64,000 nt of DNA from Saussurea involucrata (taxonomy: Eukaryota > Streptophyta > Magnoliopsida > Asterales > Asteraceae), in the NCBI GenBank assembly GCA_033807775.1, contig CM066321.1:235344350-235408349 (forward strand), written 5' to 3'. Position numbers and translations under genes: made by a program. Under the pieces are notes generated by a model that saw only the letters and a program-made list of their open reading frames with translations, did not search any database and was not told the DNA's origin. The first letter of the stretch is position 1; every line of letters begins with the position of its first letter. Below, piece after piece: positions 1 to 11,940 of the stretch.

Positions 1-1250
1 ACACCGACGAGTTGTTGCATCTACAAAGGGAAATTTTTGTAGGCTTGGTTCGAGAGACTGCACAATTAATTTATGGTAGCACCGCCTCATCGTCAAGAAG
101 AGAGAGGGCCGCGGACATAGAAAGAGGTCGAGTAGTTGCAAACGAGCGGTTAATGCGGGACTACTTTGGCAACAACCCGGTTTATACACCGGATATGTTT
201 AGGCGGCGGTTCAGGATGAGGAGGTAGCTATTCGAACGAATAATTGAAGATTTACAAGGACAATATCCATATTTTACACTTCGGTTGGACGCCATTTACA
301 AAAAAGGTTTTTCTCCGATACAAAAGTGTACTTCCGCTATTCGGCAATTGGCGTATGGAGTAGCTGCTGACTGTCTTGACGAGTACATCCGTATGGGAGA
401 GAAAACGTCACGAGATTGTCTGCACAAATTCTGCACATGTATTATTGAACTGTATGGTCAAAAATATTTACGCAAGCCTACTTTTATTGATATTCAGAAG
501 TTGTACGCCGTGCATGAAGCTAAACACGGATTTCCCGGCATGCTTGGAAGCATAGACTGTACTCATTGGGCGTGGGCAAATTGTCCGGTAGCATGGCGAG
601 GTCAATTCATGAGAGGTGATCATGAGCACCCGACAATCATGTTAGAAGCAGTGGCCTCTCAAGATCTATGGATCTGGCATGCATACTTTGGTGTTGCCGG
701 TTCCAACAACGACATCAATGTTCTCAATCAGTCGCCCATCTTCAACGATGTATATGATGGAAAAGCACCCGACTGCCCTTTTGAGGTGAATGGAGCCACC
801 TACGAGCACGGATATTATCTAGCGGATGGGATATATCCGGAATGGGCTACTTTCGTAAAATCATTTACGTGCCCACATAACCCTAAACGACAAAAGTTCA
901 AGTCCGCGCAAGAAGCGGCACGTAAAGATGTTGAACGAGCTTTTGGCGTGCTTAAACAACGTTGGCATATACTTCATAACCCGGCACGCGGATGGGAACC
1001 GACAAGATTGGGAAACATTATGTACGCTTGTGTCATATTATACAATATGATACTCGAAGACGAAGACCATGCTATTTGTGGTGGCGATGAAAACGAATTT
1101 TTCACGGATGATATCGAAACCCAAATCAGTGAGGAACAACGCGCGGCAATTGTTCGAGAAGTCAAAAATCGGGACACTCATAATAACTTTCGGTCGGATT
1201 TGGTCGAACATATTTGGTGTATCCAAGTTCCCAACAATGACGACGAGTAG
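1..1250 (+). pseudogene. PIF/Harbinger (HARBI1-like) transposase, 5' partial, one internal stop
   Basis: The reading frame is already open at the window's left edge, so the true start lies outside. It runs to a TAG at 225-227, continues in the same frame without another stop to 1248-1250, and covers the whole DDE nuclease domain. Numbering from the methionine at 285, the acidic residues fit a PIF/Harbinger endonuclease: D91 in GSIDCTHW, D143 in GSNNDINVL, D181 in LADGIYP and E217 in VERAFGVLKQRW. The FRRRFRM box just before the stop is typical of plant members. In this family the nuclease acts with a separate Myb-like DNA-binding partner, which is not in the window. The gene is nearly intact, and one nonsense change is the only visible lesion. 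It may still be readable from an internal start, but an active enzyme is unlikely. Confidence 0.88.
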
Positions 1251-1541
1251 ATTTTTAAATTTATTTTGTAATTTTTAAATTTATTTTGTAATTTTTATTT
1301 TTAATGAATGATATGAATTTTTATTTTTATTATTTATCTTATTTTTATTTATTAAAAAATATATAAATATTTTTATTTTGTTAAATAATTAAATGTATAA
1401 ATAAAAGAATTAAAAAAATGAGGTGGCAAGAGGGTTTGAGGGTATGTGTACTCCACTTTAGGGTAAAGAGAGGGTAAAGAGAAAAGCTGATGTGGCGCTG
1501 AGGTGGCTCAGGGCTTGAGGGTATGGGTACGGAAGGCCTTA
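1251..1541 (+). mobile_element. 3' flank and putative terminal inverted repeat of the Harbinger element
   Basis: A stretch of very AT-rich DNA follows the transposase stop. Near 1434-1466 and again near 1511-1535 there are related motifs of the form GAGGGTATGxGTAC. The second is followed by GGAAGGCC and then TTA at 1539-1541. PIF/Harbinger elements usually end in TIRs that read inward from GGCC or GGG, and they duplicate TTA or TAA. The right end is therefore placed at about 1538 with TTA as target site. The left end is outside the window, so the TIR pair cannot be confirmed. Confidence 0.45.
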
Positions 1542-2096
1542 CCTCTCTTGGGAATCCACGTAAGTTTAAAAATGAAGGAATAGGCGTTGAGGTGCTAAAT
1601 AATTAATGCACATCAACAATATATATATGTAATGAGGAATATTTTGAAAACCACTTTTAATTTGAAAATTTTGAAAACCAATGCCAACCAATCAGAATTT
1701 ATCTTTTTCTTTTTAGATTTTATTAATGCAAGGGACATTATTGACATTTTGTTTAGACCTTTTTATATTAGGCAATTATACATATGCCTATTTTTTAATT
1801 CTACTATTTTATAACCACCTAATTTAGGGAAAAAAAGTTTTGGAACAAATATTTTAGGTAAATAAAGATTCTGTTATATTGTTCTTCTCTCTCTTTTTTG
1901 TAGGATATGGTTTATCTTATTTCAAGCTCTACAAACCACCATCACCACCACGTTTTCTAGTAGCAGCAAAACCACCACCAACATATCCGGCATCGGAGAC
2001 CATCCTTAACAATTCAACTGCTTTAGATGTTATACCAACTTCTCGGTTCGTTGGGATGCTTCACCGAACCAAAAAATGATTCATCTCCTGTTTCAT
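1542..2096. other. AT-rich stretch, nothing recognised
   Basis: No coding pattern, RNA gene or repeat family was recognised. Short open frames here have the composition of random AT-rich DNA. Confidence 0.5.
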
Positions 2097-2480
2097 AAAA
2101 GATAACACACGAGTTTATATCCGTTTCATATTCGTTCACTTCTGTTTAATCTCCGTTCATCTCCGGTTCATATCCATTCACTTCCGTTTCATCTATGTTC
2201 ATCTCCGATTCATATCCGTTCATCTCTAGTTCATCTCACGTTCATATCCGTTCATCTTCGTCTCATCTCCGTTTCATATCCGTTCATCTTTGTTTCATCT
2301 CCGATCATTGCCGATCATGAATGAAATCGTTGGAGAAATTATCTCAACCATGGATGAAATATTTGGAGATGATCTTGTGAAATTACCTCAATCATGAAAT
2401 CATGGATGAAAATCATGAAATCCTAAGAAATTACCTCAATCATGGATGGAATAGTTGGAGATGATCTTGTGAAATTGTTG
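2097..2480. repeat. Degenerate GTTCATCTCC tandem repeat and a duplicated segment
   Basis: From about 2120 to 2320 variants of the 10-12 bp word CGTTCATCTCC / CGTTCATATCC recur back to back with substitutions, an old decayed minisatellite. Right after it, a segment containing CATGGATG, GGAGATGATCTTGTGAAATT appears twice (about 2348-2386 and 2442-2477). No gene is visible. Confidence 0.6.
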
Positions 2481-2724
2481 GAGATTATTATGGGTTAATG
2501 TCGCTAATATCGGGATTTCACTATATTTCCTATTTTGAAATTAGATGCCAATGTACAATAATGCCCTTTCGTCAATTTTTTTCATTGAAAAAAATTAAAT
2601 TAATTTCATTAATACCATAATTAGCACAAAATCATCTTAACTGTTGATTTATTCAATCTATGGTTCATAGTTGGGTTTCATAGTTTGCAATATAAGATTG
2701 GTTTTCAAATGAAACCACCTCTAT

Positions 2725-2785
2725 ACATGCATACATACATATATATATATATAGACATACACATCACATATATGCATACACACAT

Positions 2786-2816
<31 letters not shown>

Positions 2817-2819
2817 CAT

Positions 2820-2857
<38 letters not shown>

Positions 2858-2925
2858 CAATACACATGTACACATACACACATACATACATATGTAGACA
2901 TACACATATATAAATATATAAGGAG
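2725..2925. repeat. Compound (CA)n/(TA)n/(CATA)n microsatellite
   Basis: Alternating runs of CATA, CACA and TATA fill this interval and lead directly into the inverted-repeat element that follows. Open frames across it encode only dipeptide repeats (YI, TH, CV) and are not genes. Confidence 0.9.
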
Positions 2926-3154
2926 GTTCAAGGGAAAACCTAAAAAAATAGAAAACTGAAGAACGTCCTGGTGGCCCTTCATCTGGACGGTATGCACTTG
3001 TGCATACAAGTAAATTATGTTGTGTTTTTTGTTTTTATGCACGTGTGCATGTTAAAAAGTACTTGTATGCACAAGTGCATATCGTCCAGATGAAGGACTA
3101 CCAGTGTGTTCTTCAGTTTTCCGTTTTTTTTCAGGTTTTCCCTGAACCTCCCTA
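2919..3154. mobile_element. MITE family 1, copy 1 (long TIR, in TA/CATA tract)
   Basis: The element is about 235 bp. Its left 90 bp (from AGGAGGTTCAAGGG) and right 90 bp (to CCCTGAACCTCCCT) are near-perfect inverted repeats. Both arms carry CTTCATCTGGAC and end inward at ACTTGTATGCACAAGTGCA-like sequence. The loop is about 50 bp. Nothing is coded. Copy 2 lies at 7902-8188. Each copy is bounded by TATA-type repeats, so the exact termini and target duplication cannot be fixed. Confidence 0.8.
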
Positions 3155-3159
3155 TATGA

Positions 3160-3167
3160 ATACATAC

Positions 3168-3207
<40 letters not shown>

Positions 3208-3246
3208 GTATGTGTGTGTGTGTGTGTGTTTGGGGGGGGGTATTTT

Positions 3247-3330
<84 letters not shown>
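3160..3330. repeat. (TA)n, (TG)n and (TA)n(GA)n microsatellites
   Basis: The run holds a TA block, a TG block with a G8 tract near 3231-3240, then about 23 TA units from 3252 and about 16 GA units to 3329. The same TA-then-GA arrangement recurs at 9371-9490, in front of another inverted-repeat element. Confidence 0.9.
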
Positions 3331-3332
<2 letters not shown>

Positions 3333-3371
3333 GGACAGGTTCAAACGAGAAGTCAGTCAATTTGCGAGAAT
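3331..3371 (+). mobile_element. Isolated left-end fragment of MITE family 3
   Basis: About 38 bp (GGTTCAAACGAGAAGTCAG through TTTGCGAGAA) match the left end of the foldback element at 4671-5664 almost exactly. A TA tract and the family 2 element (3388-4640) lie between the two copies. Either family 2 inserted with an unusually long duplication, or a family 3 element was split or deleted. Confidence 0.65.
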
Positions 3372-3387
3372 ATATATATATATATAT

Positions 3388-4446
3388 AGGGGCTTAATCA
3401 AATAAGAACTAATTAGTTTGTGGTAACCGTAAGAACCAATTTCAGCCACACATTTAAAATAATTAAAATATTTCTTAAAATAAATTTAAAGGATAAATTA
3501 GTAATTTGTGTGGAATTTTTTAATATTCTTTAATATTTTAATATTGCATTTATCTCTCTCCCTTTGCTTCCACGTCTCTCTCTCTATTAACCCTAAAAAA
3601 ATATTTTTCTAATTACTTTGTAGTGTACCTCTCTCTTGGCGATTTAGGGTTACCACTCCACCCCCAGCCGACAGCCGCCCCCTTCCACAGCCGACAGCCA
3701 TCGCCGGTCGCCGGCGTCACCAATCCACCTCCCTCTCTCTCGTCCCACTCCCTCCTTCCGCCTCCCTCTCTCTCGTCTGCAACATCAAACGACGCCACCA
3801 TCATCGCCTCTACACCAAAGCACCTTCTCTCTTTTCTCTCGTTCGACTACCAGAACAGGCGCCTCAACCCCAAACGGTTCTGCTCGACCATAAAACGCTG
3901 CCTTCGTCCTTCTGCCACCGGCGAATTCAACCGGTCTCGCCGGGGATGACCTTGGTGCTTTCATGGTCCTCGTCGGCACCGTTTTGGTCTACAACACCAC
4001 CGCCAATAGATCTGGGTATCACAACGGGTATCACAACAACGTATAGTGGGTATCACATCTGGTATAACAGTAGAGTATCACAATGTATTTTCTTTTTTTA
4101 CGAAGTGTATCACAAAATATCATGTGGTATTGCTTTACTAAGTCTATCAAATTATGTTTTTTTCTTTAGTTTCGTTATGTTCTTAAGGGTATCACAGTAT
4201 ATGAGGTTTGTTTGTTTTGTAGATCTATGTTTTATGGAATTTTTCATGTATTATGCTCAAAGGTAACACATGGTTACAGTGGGTATCACATTGGTATCAC
4301 AGATGTTCTTGGAGTATTACCAAAGTAATGAATGTGATGCTGAATTGGATGGCAATGGGTATCACAGTGGTATCACAAAAGTTCTTGTATGTATTTTCGG
4401 TATCACGAATGGCTGGGGAGAGAGAGACAGAGACAGAGACAGAGAC

Positions 4447-4483
<37 letters not shown>

Positions 4484-4636
4484 GAGAGAGGATATTTTAC
4501 AATACCTAAAATGCCATTTTATTTAAATTTCAAACAAAATTACCAAAATTAATAATTTCCTAATTTATAGCTTAATATGTGGCTCACATTGGTTCTTACA
4601 GTTACCACAAAATAACTAGTTCTCCCTTGAATGGCC

Positions 4637-4640
<4 letters not shown>
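3388..4640. mobile_element. MITE family 2, copy 1 (about 1.25 kb, TIR of 70 bp or more)
   Basis: The left end AGGGGCTTAATCAAATAAG and right end CATTCAAGGGAGAACTAG (reverse-complemented) start long imperfect TIRs that share GTGGTAACxGTAAGAACCAA and GAGCCACA(C/T)ATT. The interior has a GC-rich, gene-5'-end-like segment (about 3545-3960), a run of degenerate GGGTATCACA repeats (about 4010-4410) and a GAGACA/GA microsatellite (4417-4480). No transposase is present. It is flanked on both sides by TA tracts. A second copy at 6824-7871 has the same order of parts. Confidence 0.8.
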
Positions 4641-4670
<30 letters not shown>

Positions 4671-4671
<1 letters not shown>

Positions 4672-5664
4672 TAGAGATAGGGGTAAGTTCAAACGAGAAG
4701 TCAGTCAATTTGCGAGAAGTCAAAAAGGAAAATGGGTCACATAATCCACTAATTAAAAAATACCATAAAAATGAAAAATATTTTTAGAAATTAAGATAAT
4801 TATCATTATAAATTAAATAAATCCTTAAAAATCTCATTACATCTTTTAAACTTATTTATTTTTTAATTTGAATAAATTCATATATCTTTATCAAGTTTTG
4901 TATGATTTTTTCTAGATACAATTTTGATTAAAAATCATAATTTTCATCAAATATCAAATGTGATATCCATAATCAATTCATTATCTTTTTCACAATTTTA
5001 TTTCTAATTTTTGGATCCACGTTTTTTTATCACATGTGATTAACTTCGTTTAACATATGATCTATTATGTATCACATACGATCCACTATATGAATTTTTG
5101 TACATATCACATGATAATATACGTCTGAATATAAAAAACGGATAATCACATATGATAATACTTACATCATAAAAAGATCTATTAATATAAATATACATAA
5201 TCACATATGATTAACTAAAATATCTACAATTATCACATGTGATAATATGATATGTGATATGTACAAAAAATCACATGTATTGGATCATATGTGATACGTA
5301 GTAAATCATTTGTTAAATGAAGCTAATCACATTCAATTCAAAACGTGAATCTAAAAACAGGGAAAAAATTGTGAAAAAAGTATTGAATTGATTATGAATA
5401 TCGCATGTGATATTTGATCAAAATTGTGATTTTTTTAATTACGAGTGTATCTAGAAAAAAACTACATAAAAAGCTATGCATTAATTGAAACTAAAAAGAT
5501 ATAATACAAAATTAAAGAGTTTATCCAATTTAAAATGGTAATTATCATAATCTTTAAATTTATTTAAATTTTTGATATTTTTTTAATCAATGGATTATAT
5601 GGCTCATATTTTTTCTCGCCTTCTGTTAAATTAGTTTTCCTCTCGCATAATCCTCCCTCTATAG
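4671..5664. mobile_element. MITE family 3: foldback element, inverted repeat over nearly its whole length
   Basis: About 1 kb in which the left half is the inverted complement of the right half. The outer arms pair around CATAATCCACTAATTAAAAA / CAATGGATTATATG. Middle parts pair around TGATATCCATAATCAATTCA / TTGAATTGATTATGAATATC. The centre near 5100-5230 is full of the palindromes TCACATGTGA and TCACATATGA. The left end starts AGGGGTAAGTTCAAACGAG and the right end reads inward from AGAGGGAGGATTATGCGAG. No open frame of note. The transcript would fold into a hairpin of about 450 bp per arm. Confidence 0.8.
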
Positions 5665-5779
5665 AAATACATACATATACATGTACACACATAGATACCA
5701 AATAATACAAAATAGTCAATGTAAATCCTCATACGGGTATGGCAAACTTTAAAAAAATTCGACAAACATCCCCAAATCC

Positions 5780-6210
5780 ATTGGTCGATGATTTGCAACA
5801 GATCACCGACGGACACATAGAATTCTATTTAAGAAAAACTTGAAATTCCGTCGGAAATATGGAATACCACCGACGGATTAGAAATTATTTTATTTTTATT
5901 TTTTAAATTGATTTCAAGTGTCCGTTGACGGCAGATTACCGACGGCCACGTAAAGTTCTATTAAAAAAAACTAAAAATAAAATTTTAATTTGTCTGTAAC
6001 CAGTCAGAAATATGAATGCCAAGTGGAATTCTATTTAAAAAAATTAAAATAATTTACAACCCGTCGGAAATATGAAATGTCACCAACGGAACTTCTTTTC
6101 ATCGGGAGAACCATCACGTCATCGCTAAGCCGTCTCTAATACTTCGAAAATTACTGAGGGAATCTGGTTGTCGATAATTTATGTAGGTGAAAGCATGCTT
6201 TCTAGTAATG
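5780..6210. mobile_element. CACTA-like subterminal repeat fragment
   Basis: The motifs ACCGACGG, CCGTCGG and degenerate forms, often followed by AAATATG and CTATTTAA-type spacers, repeat in both orientations at least eight times. Such alternating short repeats are typical of the subterminal region of plant CACTA (En/Spm) transposons. A weak terminus-like GCTTTCTAGTAATG lies at about 6199-6212. No second end or transposase was found, so this is a guess at a relic. Confidence 0.4.
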
Positions 6211-6212
6211 TT

Positions 6213-6772
6213 ATTAAGGAATATATTAAATTTCTGCATTAGATGAAAAAAATATCACGTGTAACGACAACAGTTCTCATAGTTATCACAATATATGAAG
6301 TTCTCAAATGATTAAGCCTAAATATATATACCATATATACAATGAATAATGGATTTGGTCCTGTATTTCGATATTTTTTTTTACTATAGTTCATATGGTA
6401 TGTTTATTATGTTTTTCGTCCATGGAGTATTTAATTTGTCTTGGTCATGGTCCCTCTAACTACATTGTTAAAATAAATCTGTTAACTCAGTTAAATCAAA
6501 TGTCATTTTTGTCTGTTTGTCTTTATGTCTTCCTCATTTTTCTTAGCTTCTTTAAATTTGCCACAAATTTTCTTATATTTACATTTTTCTCTTATTGATC
6601 TTGACCATTAAAAGTATCATTTAATAATTAAGATCTCTTCTCACCTTCTCAAAATTTTATACCTTCACATTTGACTCTTTCCCTAAAAATAATATACAAA
6701 TGTTTTTTTAGCTTGTTCCTATTAAAAAAATTAAAACACAATATTTATTCCTATACACATACACAACACACA

Positions 6773-6803
<31 letters not shown>

Positions 6804-6823
6804 TCATATATATATATATATAT
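6213..6823. other. AT-rich DNA ending in a (CA)n(TA)n microsatellite
   Basis: Nothing coding was recognised in 6213-6750. From about 6755 to 6823 the sequence becomes ACACAC repeats followed by a TA tract, which is the left border of the next element. Confidence 0.6.
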
Positions 6824-7871
6824 AGGGGCTTAATCAAATAAGAACTAATTAGTTTGTCATAACTGTAAGAACCAACGTGAGCCACACATTTAAAATAATT
6901 AATGTTACTTCCAAAAATAAAAATAAGGGTAAATTGGTAATTTTATTTATTTTAACAACTCATGTATTATAACCATAAAAATCAGCCGCACCTCCCTCAC
7001 CATCTCTATTTCCCCCTTGATCCTTTCTCCTCTAGGTTTCTTCCCCACACGCCGGCGACCACAGCCGCCATCACCTGCCACCACCGGAAACCTGCAGCTA
7101 CCTTCTCCCCTTCTCGTTTTCACGCACACACAGCCAAAACCCCCACTGTCGCTTTCTTCTCCCTCCATCCCCTTGATCAATTTCTGCCCTAGAATCGCAC
7201 CTGCAGCAGACCGAGGAGTAGTTCGCCGGCGATGGAACCGCCACAGAGAAGAGATACGAGCGAGAGACGAGATGGGACCGAGGAGTAGTTTGTCGGAGTC
7301 ACAGAGAAGAGATGGACGAGCGAGAGAGCGAGATGGACCACAGATGGAGTAGTTCGCCGGAGTCACAGAGAGCGAGATGGACGAGCAGAGAGAGTACGTC
7401 GGCGAATGGGTATCACATTTGTTCTTGTATGTTTATTGGGGGTATCTCAGTGGGTATCACATTTGTTCTTGTATGTTATTGGCGGTATGACATTTGTTCT
7501 TGTATGTTTATTGGGGGTATCACATTTGTTCTTGTATGTTTATTGGGGGTATCACAGTGGGTATCATATTTGTTCTTGTATGTATTCTGAGTATCACAAT
7601 GGGGGTATCACAGTGATATCACATTTGTTCTTGTATGTATTCTGAGTATCACACTGGGGTATCACAGTGATATCACATTTGTTCTTGTGATATCATTATC
7701 ATAATCAGGAGAGAGGAGAGAGGAGATTTTAAAATACCTAAAATGCCCTTTTATTTAAATTTCAAACAAAATTTCCAAAATTAATAATTTCCTAATATAT
7801 AGCTTAATATGTGGCTCACACTGATTCTTACAGTTACCACAAACTAATTAGTTCTTACAGTTAGATCCCCT
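6824..7871. mobile_element. MITE family 2, copy 2
   Basis: It has the same ends as the copy at 3388-4640: AGGGGCTTAATCAAATAAG at the left, and at the right a reverse-complement arm holding ACTAATTAGTTTGTGGTAAC and GAGCCACATATTAAGC. The interior again combines a GC-rich gene-like block (about 6990-7400) with a minisatellite whose unit contains GTATCACATTTGTTCTTGT (about 7405-7690). The GC-rich blocks of the two copies are only loosely similar. A TA tract lies at each end. Confidence 0.8.
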
Positions 7872-7901
7872 ATATATATATATATATATATATATTCATA
7901 T

Positions 7902-8188
7902 TTAGGGCTGGGATTAGGAGAAAACTTTAAAAAACGGAAAACTGAAAAATACTCTGATAGCCCTTCATCTGGGTTATACGCATTTGTGCATACAAGTAAT
8001 TTGCAACACGCACACGTGCATATGCATAAGTGCATAATGCACATGTACATATGCACTTGTGTATATGCATAAGTGCATAATGCACTTGTGCATAACACCC
8101 TGGTAGCCTTTCATCTGGACCGTACAGATGATGGGCCACCAGGTTTTTCAGTTTTTCGTTTTCTTGAGGTTTTCGCCTGAACCTCACT
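7902..8188. mobile_element. MITE family 1, copy 2
   Basis: The right end (CGCCTGAACCTCACTATA) and the AACGGAAAACTGAAAAA and CTTCATCTGG arm motifs match copy 1 at 2919-3154. The left terminus is more degraded. The interior is expanded by repeats of ATGCATAAGTGCATAATGCAC. No gene. Confidence 0.7.
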
Positions 8189-8197
8189 ATATATATA

Positions 8198-8424
8198 GGA
8201 TACAAATCAAGTACAAACCATGTATTTGTTGCACCCCCTTACAAACCAATGTACATATGTGAACAATTTGTGCACAATCTGAGATGCATATATGCATTAT
8301 CTAATGTGAATGTATGTCCATTATATGTAAATTCTTGCACGTATGCATATGCATATGTGTATGCACATTGTTCACATATGCACACTGGTTTTTCACATAT
8401 GCACACTGGTTTGTACGGAGCCTA
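8198..8424 (+). mobile_element. MITE family 4, copy 1
   Basis: Between two TA tracts, the sequence starts GGATACAAATCAAGTACAAACC and ends GGTTTGTACGGAGCC. It contains ATTTGTTGCACCCC, CATATATGCATTATC and ATGTCCATTATATGTA, all found again in inverted orientation at 9493-9833. Short palindromes around GCATATGCATATG fill the middle. No coding capacity. Confidence 0.7.
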
Positions 8425-8721
8425 TATATATATATTAAACTAAATATATTGAAGTCGATTTAATATTCAAATATGAAAATTTAATGCATTTTTTAATTGA
8501 AACAAATCAAATAATAAAACAATTAACATGTTTTTACAGGTTACAAGGATGTATTTAATCGGTTTTAGAAAGTTTAAAGGTTTTATCATTCAAAAATAGT
8601 TTGAGGACTTGATCATTCAAAATCAGATAGTTCGTTGGTTTTTTTAGCATTTTCACTTGGAAAAACATCAAAACACAAAAACCAAATTGATAAATCAATA
8701 CATATATATATATATATATAT
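8425..8721. other. AT-rich spacer, nothing recognised
   Basis: No feature was recognised. The interval ends in a TA tract at about 8700-8723 that borders the next element. Confidence 0.5.
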
Positions 8722-9492
<771 letters not shown>

Positions 9493-9833
9493 GAGGGGCT
9501 CCGTAAAATGCAAACCTTGCATTTGTTGCACACCTTACAAATCACCGTATGCATATGTGAACAATCAGTATGCATATATGAACAATGTGCATATACATAC
9601 GTGCAAGAATATACATATAATGGACATACATGGTATGCATATATGAACAATGTGCATATACATATGCATATGCATACGTGCAAGAATATACATATAATGG
9701 ACATACATTCATATGGGATAAAGCATATATGCATCTCAGATTATATACACATTATTTATATATGCACATTGGTTTGTTAGGGGTGCAACAAATACATGGT
9801 TTGTATTTTATTTCTATCATATTTATATATAGG
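9493..9833 (-). mobile_element. MITE family 4, copy 2 (inverted)
   Basis: This is the reverse complement of the element at 8198-8424. It starts GGGGCTCCGTAAAATGCAAACC and ends with CAACAAATACATGGTTTGTA. An internal block of about 100 bp (containing ATATACATATAATGGACATAC) is tandemly duplicated here, which makes the copy longer. Terminal TA-rich DNA lies on both sides. Confidence 0.7.
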
Positions 9834-10196
9834 GTACACAATAGTGTAATTATTTAATGTACATATTAGTAGAGACTTAACAATCAATTAAATTCAATAA
9901 ATAAAAGTATATCGGGTTCATCGGGTTTTTATTGGTTCAAATGATTGTAATCTGATATCAACCAAATAGATTCGGTTTGAAGATTTTAAGACTCGATTGG
10001 ACATTGGGTTGCTTCGCGTTGAGTTATTTCACGTCGGGTTGGGTTGGGTTGATCGAGTTGGTCGGTTGGTCGGGTTTTTAAGCACCCCTATCAATGACCA
10101 TGTGGTTATTAATAAAACTTTTATTGAGATGTTTAAAATGACAAAAATATTAAATATGAAAAACCTGAGTGTCATATAGTATTTTTATGGAATCTT
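9834..10196. other. Unassigned AT-rich DNA
   Basis: No coding or repeat structure was recognised apart from a short GGGTTGGGTTGG-type run near 10035-10075. Confidence 0.5.
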
Positions 10197-10331
10197 AGTG
10201 GCCGTTTACCTAATCACTTACCCGGGTAAGTGCTTACCGGGTAAGATTCTTGGTCCTTGCCACGTTCATCCGGTAAGCTAACGTGACTTGGTAAGCACTT
10301 ACTCAGGTAAGTGTTTTATAAACGACCTCTT
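10197..10331. mobile_element. Small MITE with 40-bp inverted repeats
   Basis: The left arm AGTGGCCGTTTACC...GTAAGTGCTTACC (10197-10238) is the inverted complement of the right arm GGTAAGCACTTAC...AAACGACCTCT (10290-10331), with a few mismatches. The left arm itself contains the palindrome CTTACCCGGGTAAG. No unambiguous target duplication is visible, so the superfamily is left open. Confidence 0.6.
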
Positions 10332-11635
10332 TATGGGTTTTCTATGGATTTATAACAAGTTTTCACATTATATTTTAGTTATCGTAATAAACTAAACAAA
10401 AGCGAAAGTAACTATTTGATTTGGTTTGGATCGATAAGGTATTCGATGTTATCAAATATTGAAGGTTTCTTGACATAAGAAAAACCCTATGAGCTAGTGT
10501 TGAAGTTACAAATATAAAAAATTTACATTTTTTTAATAATTAATAATATTTTTATTTATTCTGAATTAGTTATTAAGTTTTACATGACATTACCAAAATC
10601 ATAATATATGGCAATTTAGACAATTACATTATTTGAAGCCTAGAAAGTAACCAACATGTTGGATGGAATCTAAAACATAATGTATAATTAATTCCCTTAC
10701 AAAATAATGATAAAGGCTTTTGTTTTGTCCAACAAGCAAAAACAAACTACTTCTATTCCTTGACACGGTGGTCCCCACGTCTAAATAAAGAAAATGATGT
10801 GGGCCCCAACAAGGACGGATGGGACCCACCTAGTTACTGGCGGCGCTTCTACCCCTCTGTGTGTTCACCACGTGTTCCTGGTCCCCTTCTGCCTCACGTC
10901 CTTCGGAATTTGGTACAAAGTCTTGATGCGTAGTGTACACTCCTTGGTCTACGTCAGCAAGTCATGCCACGTGTCCAAAGCTATCGCCATATTTTAGCCG
11001 TTAAGTTAATGCAAAATCTGTAACTGTTGGTCTTCTGACTTGAACTTCTTCCGAATCTTCTGTCTGATCTCTGTTGGTCTTCTGACTTGAACTATTTTCA
11101 ATACTTTTACATAACAGATACTTGGGGCCAACAGTTTAGTTTGGAAAAATTGCGAGGGTTAGACCATGAGGTCTAGTGAGCTCCCTCAATTAACAACGGT
11201 TCGATAACATATATTTAAAGCAGTTCATAACTTTCAAATATAACAACTTTAAACAAAAATTTAAGATATCTCAACTCATGTAAATTACACACTGAAGTCA
11301 CTCGGAAGTGACAACGTGTCAGTCTCATACTGCCTTACTGGGTCACACCTCCCATGGCATAAATGGGACACCCCCCCGGTATGAGCACTGGCGGGCCACA
11401 CCCCCGACTTAGCCGATTTACATCTAGCAACAATGTATGCATATATCTCAAATAAACTTTCAAAAATGTTTTTTCATGTAATAAAACATAGCTTTTCTAA
11501 TCATTTACTTATTTTAGAAAACATGTTTAAAACACGCATTTAGTTAGAAAAACTCACCTGGTGCTCTTAACAACTTTTCTTTCTTTACTTCTGACCTTCA
11601 ATTGGGATACCTGAGTAGGTGGATAAAAGTAAGCT
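10332..11635. other. Unassigned; two G-boxes; possible LTR fragment
   Basis: No credible gene. CACGTG motifs lie at 10869-10874 and 10968-10973 in a GC-richer block (10740-10990), which could be promoter or LTR DNA. The part from about 11290 to 11420, with CACCTCCCATGGCATAAATG and C-rich runs, resembles chromovirus LTR sequence on the minus strand. That is only an impression. Confidence 0.3.
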
Positions 11636-11940
11636 AACCGGATACAAACTAACCGGACATCAACTATTCAGACACCACTCACCAGACACCACACTGTCCG
11701 GTTGCTACTTACCGGGAACCAAACTATCCGGACTCCCCTTCCCGGACAACTAAACTATTCGGACGGTTACCTATCCGGACAACTACCCTATCCGGACAAC
11801 TACCCTATCTGGACAATTATGCTATCCGGACAGCTAAGCTATCCGGACTGTACACCATCCGGACACCTTCGGACACTGGGGTCCGGGCACTCCTTATCGG
11901 ACACTTTGTCCGGGCATCTGTACATAGCTTCCCGGACGCG
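11636..11940. repeat. TCCGGACAACTA minisatellite
   Basis: About 16-18 degenerate units of roughly 14-17 bp built on CTATCCGGACAACTA, best preserved between 11765 and 11850. The frames open through it are by-products of the repeat. Confidence 0.8.

Noticed and set aside
2685..3405. Open frames of 60-110 codons on both strands
   Set aside because: They consist of YI, TH, CV and RE dipeptide runs translated from microsatellites.
10197..10331. hAT-type MITE with an 8-bp duplication
   Set aside because: The inverted repeat is clear, but the flanks show no matching duplication.
10740..10990. Host promoter with two G-boxes
   Set aside because: No gene follows on either strand, and CACGTG is common enough that the pair alone does not prove a promoter.
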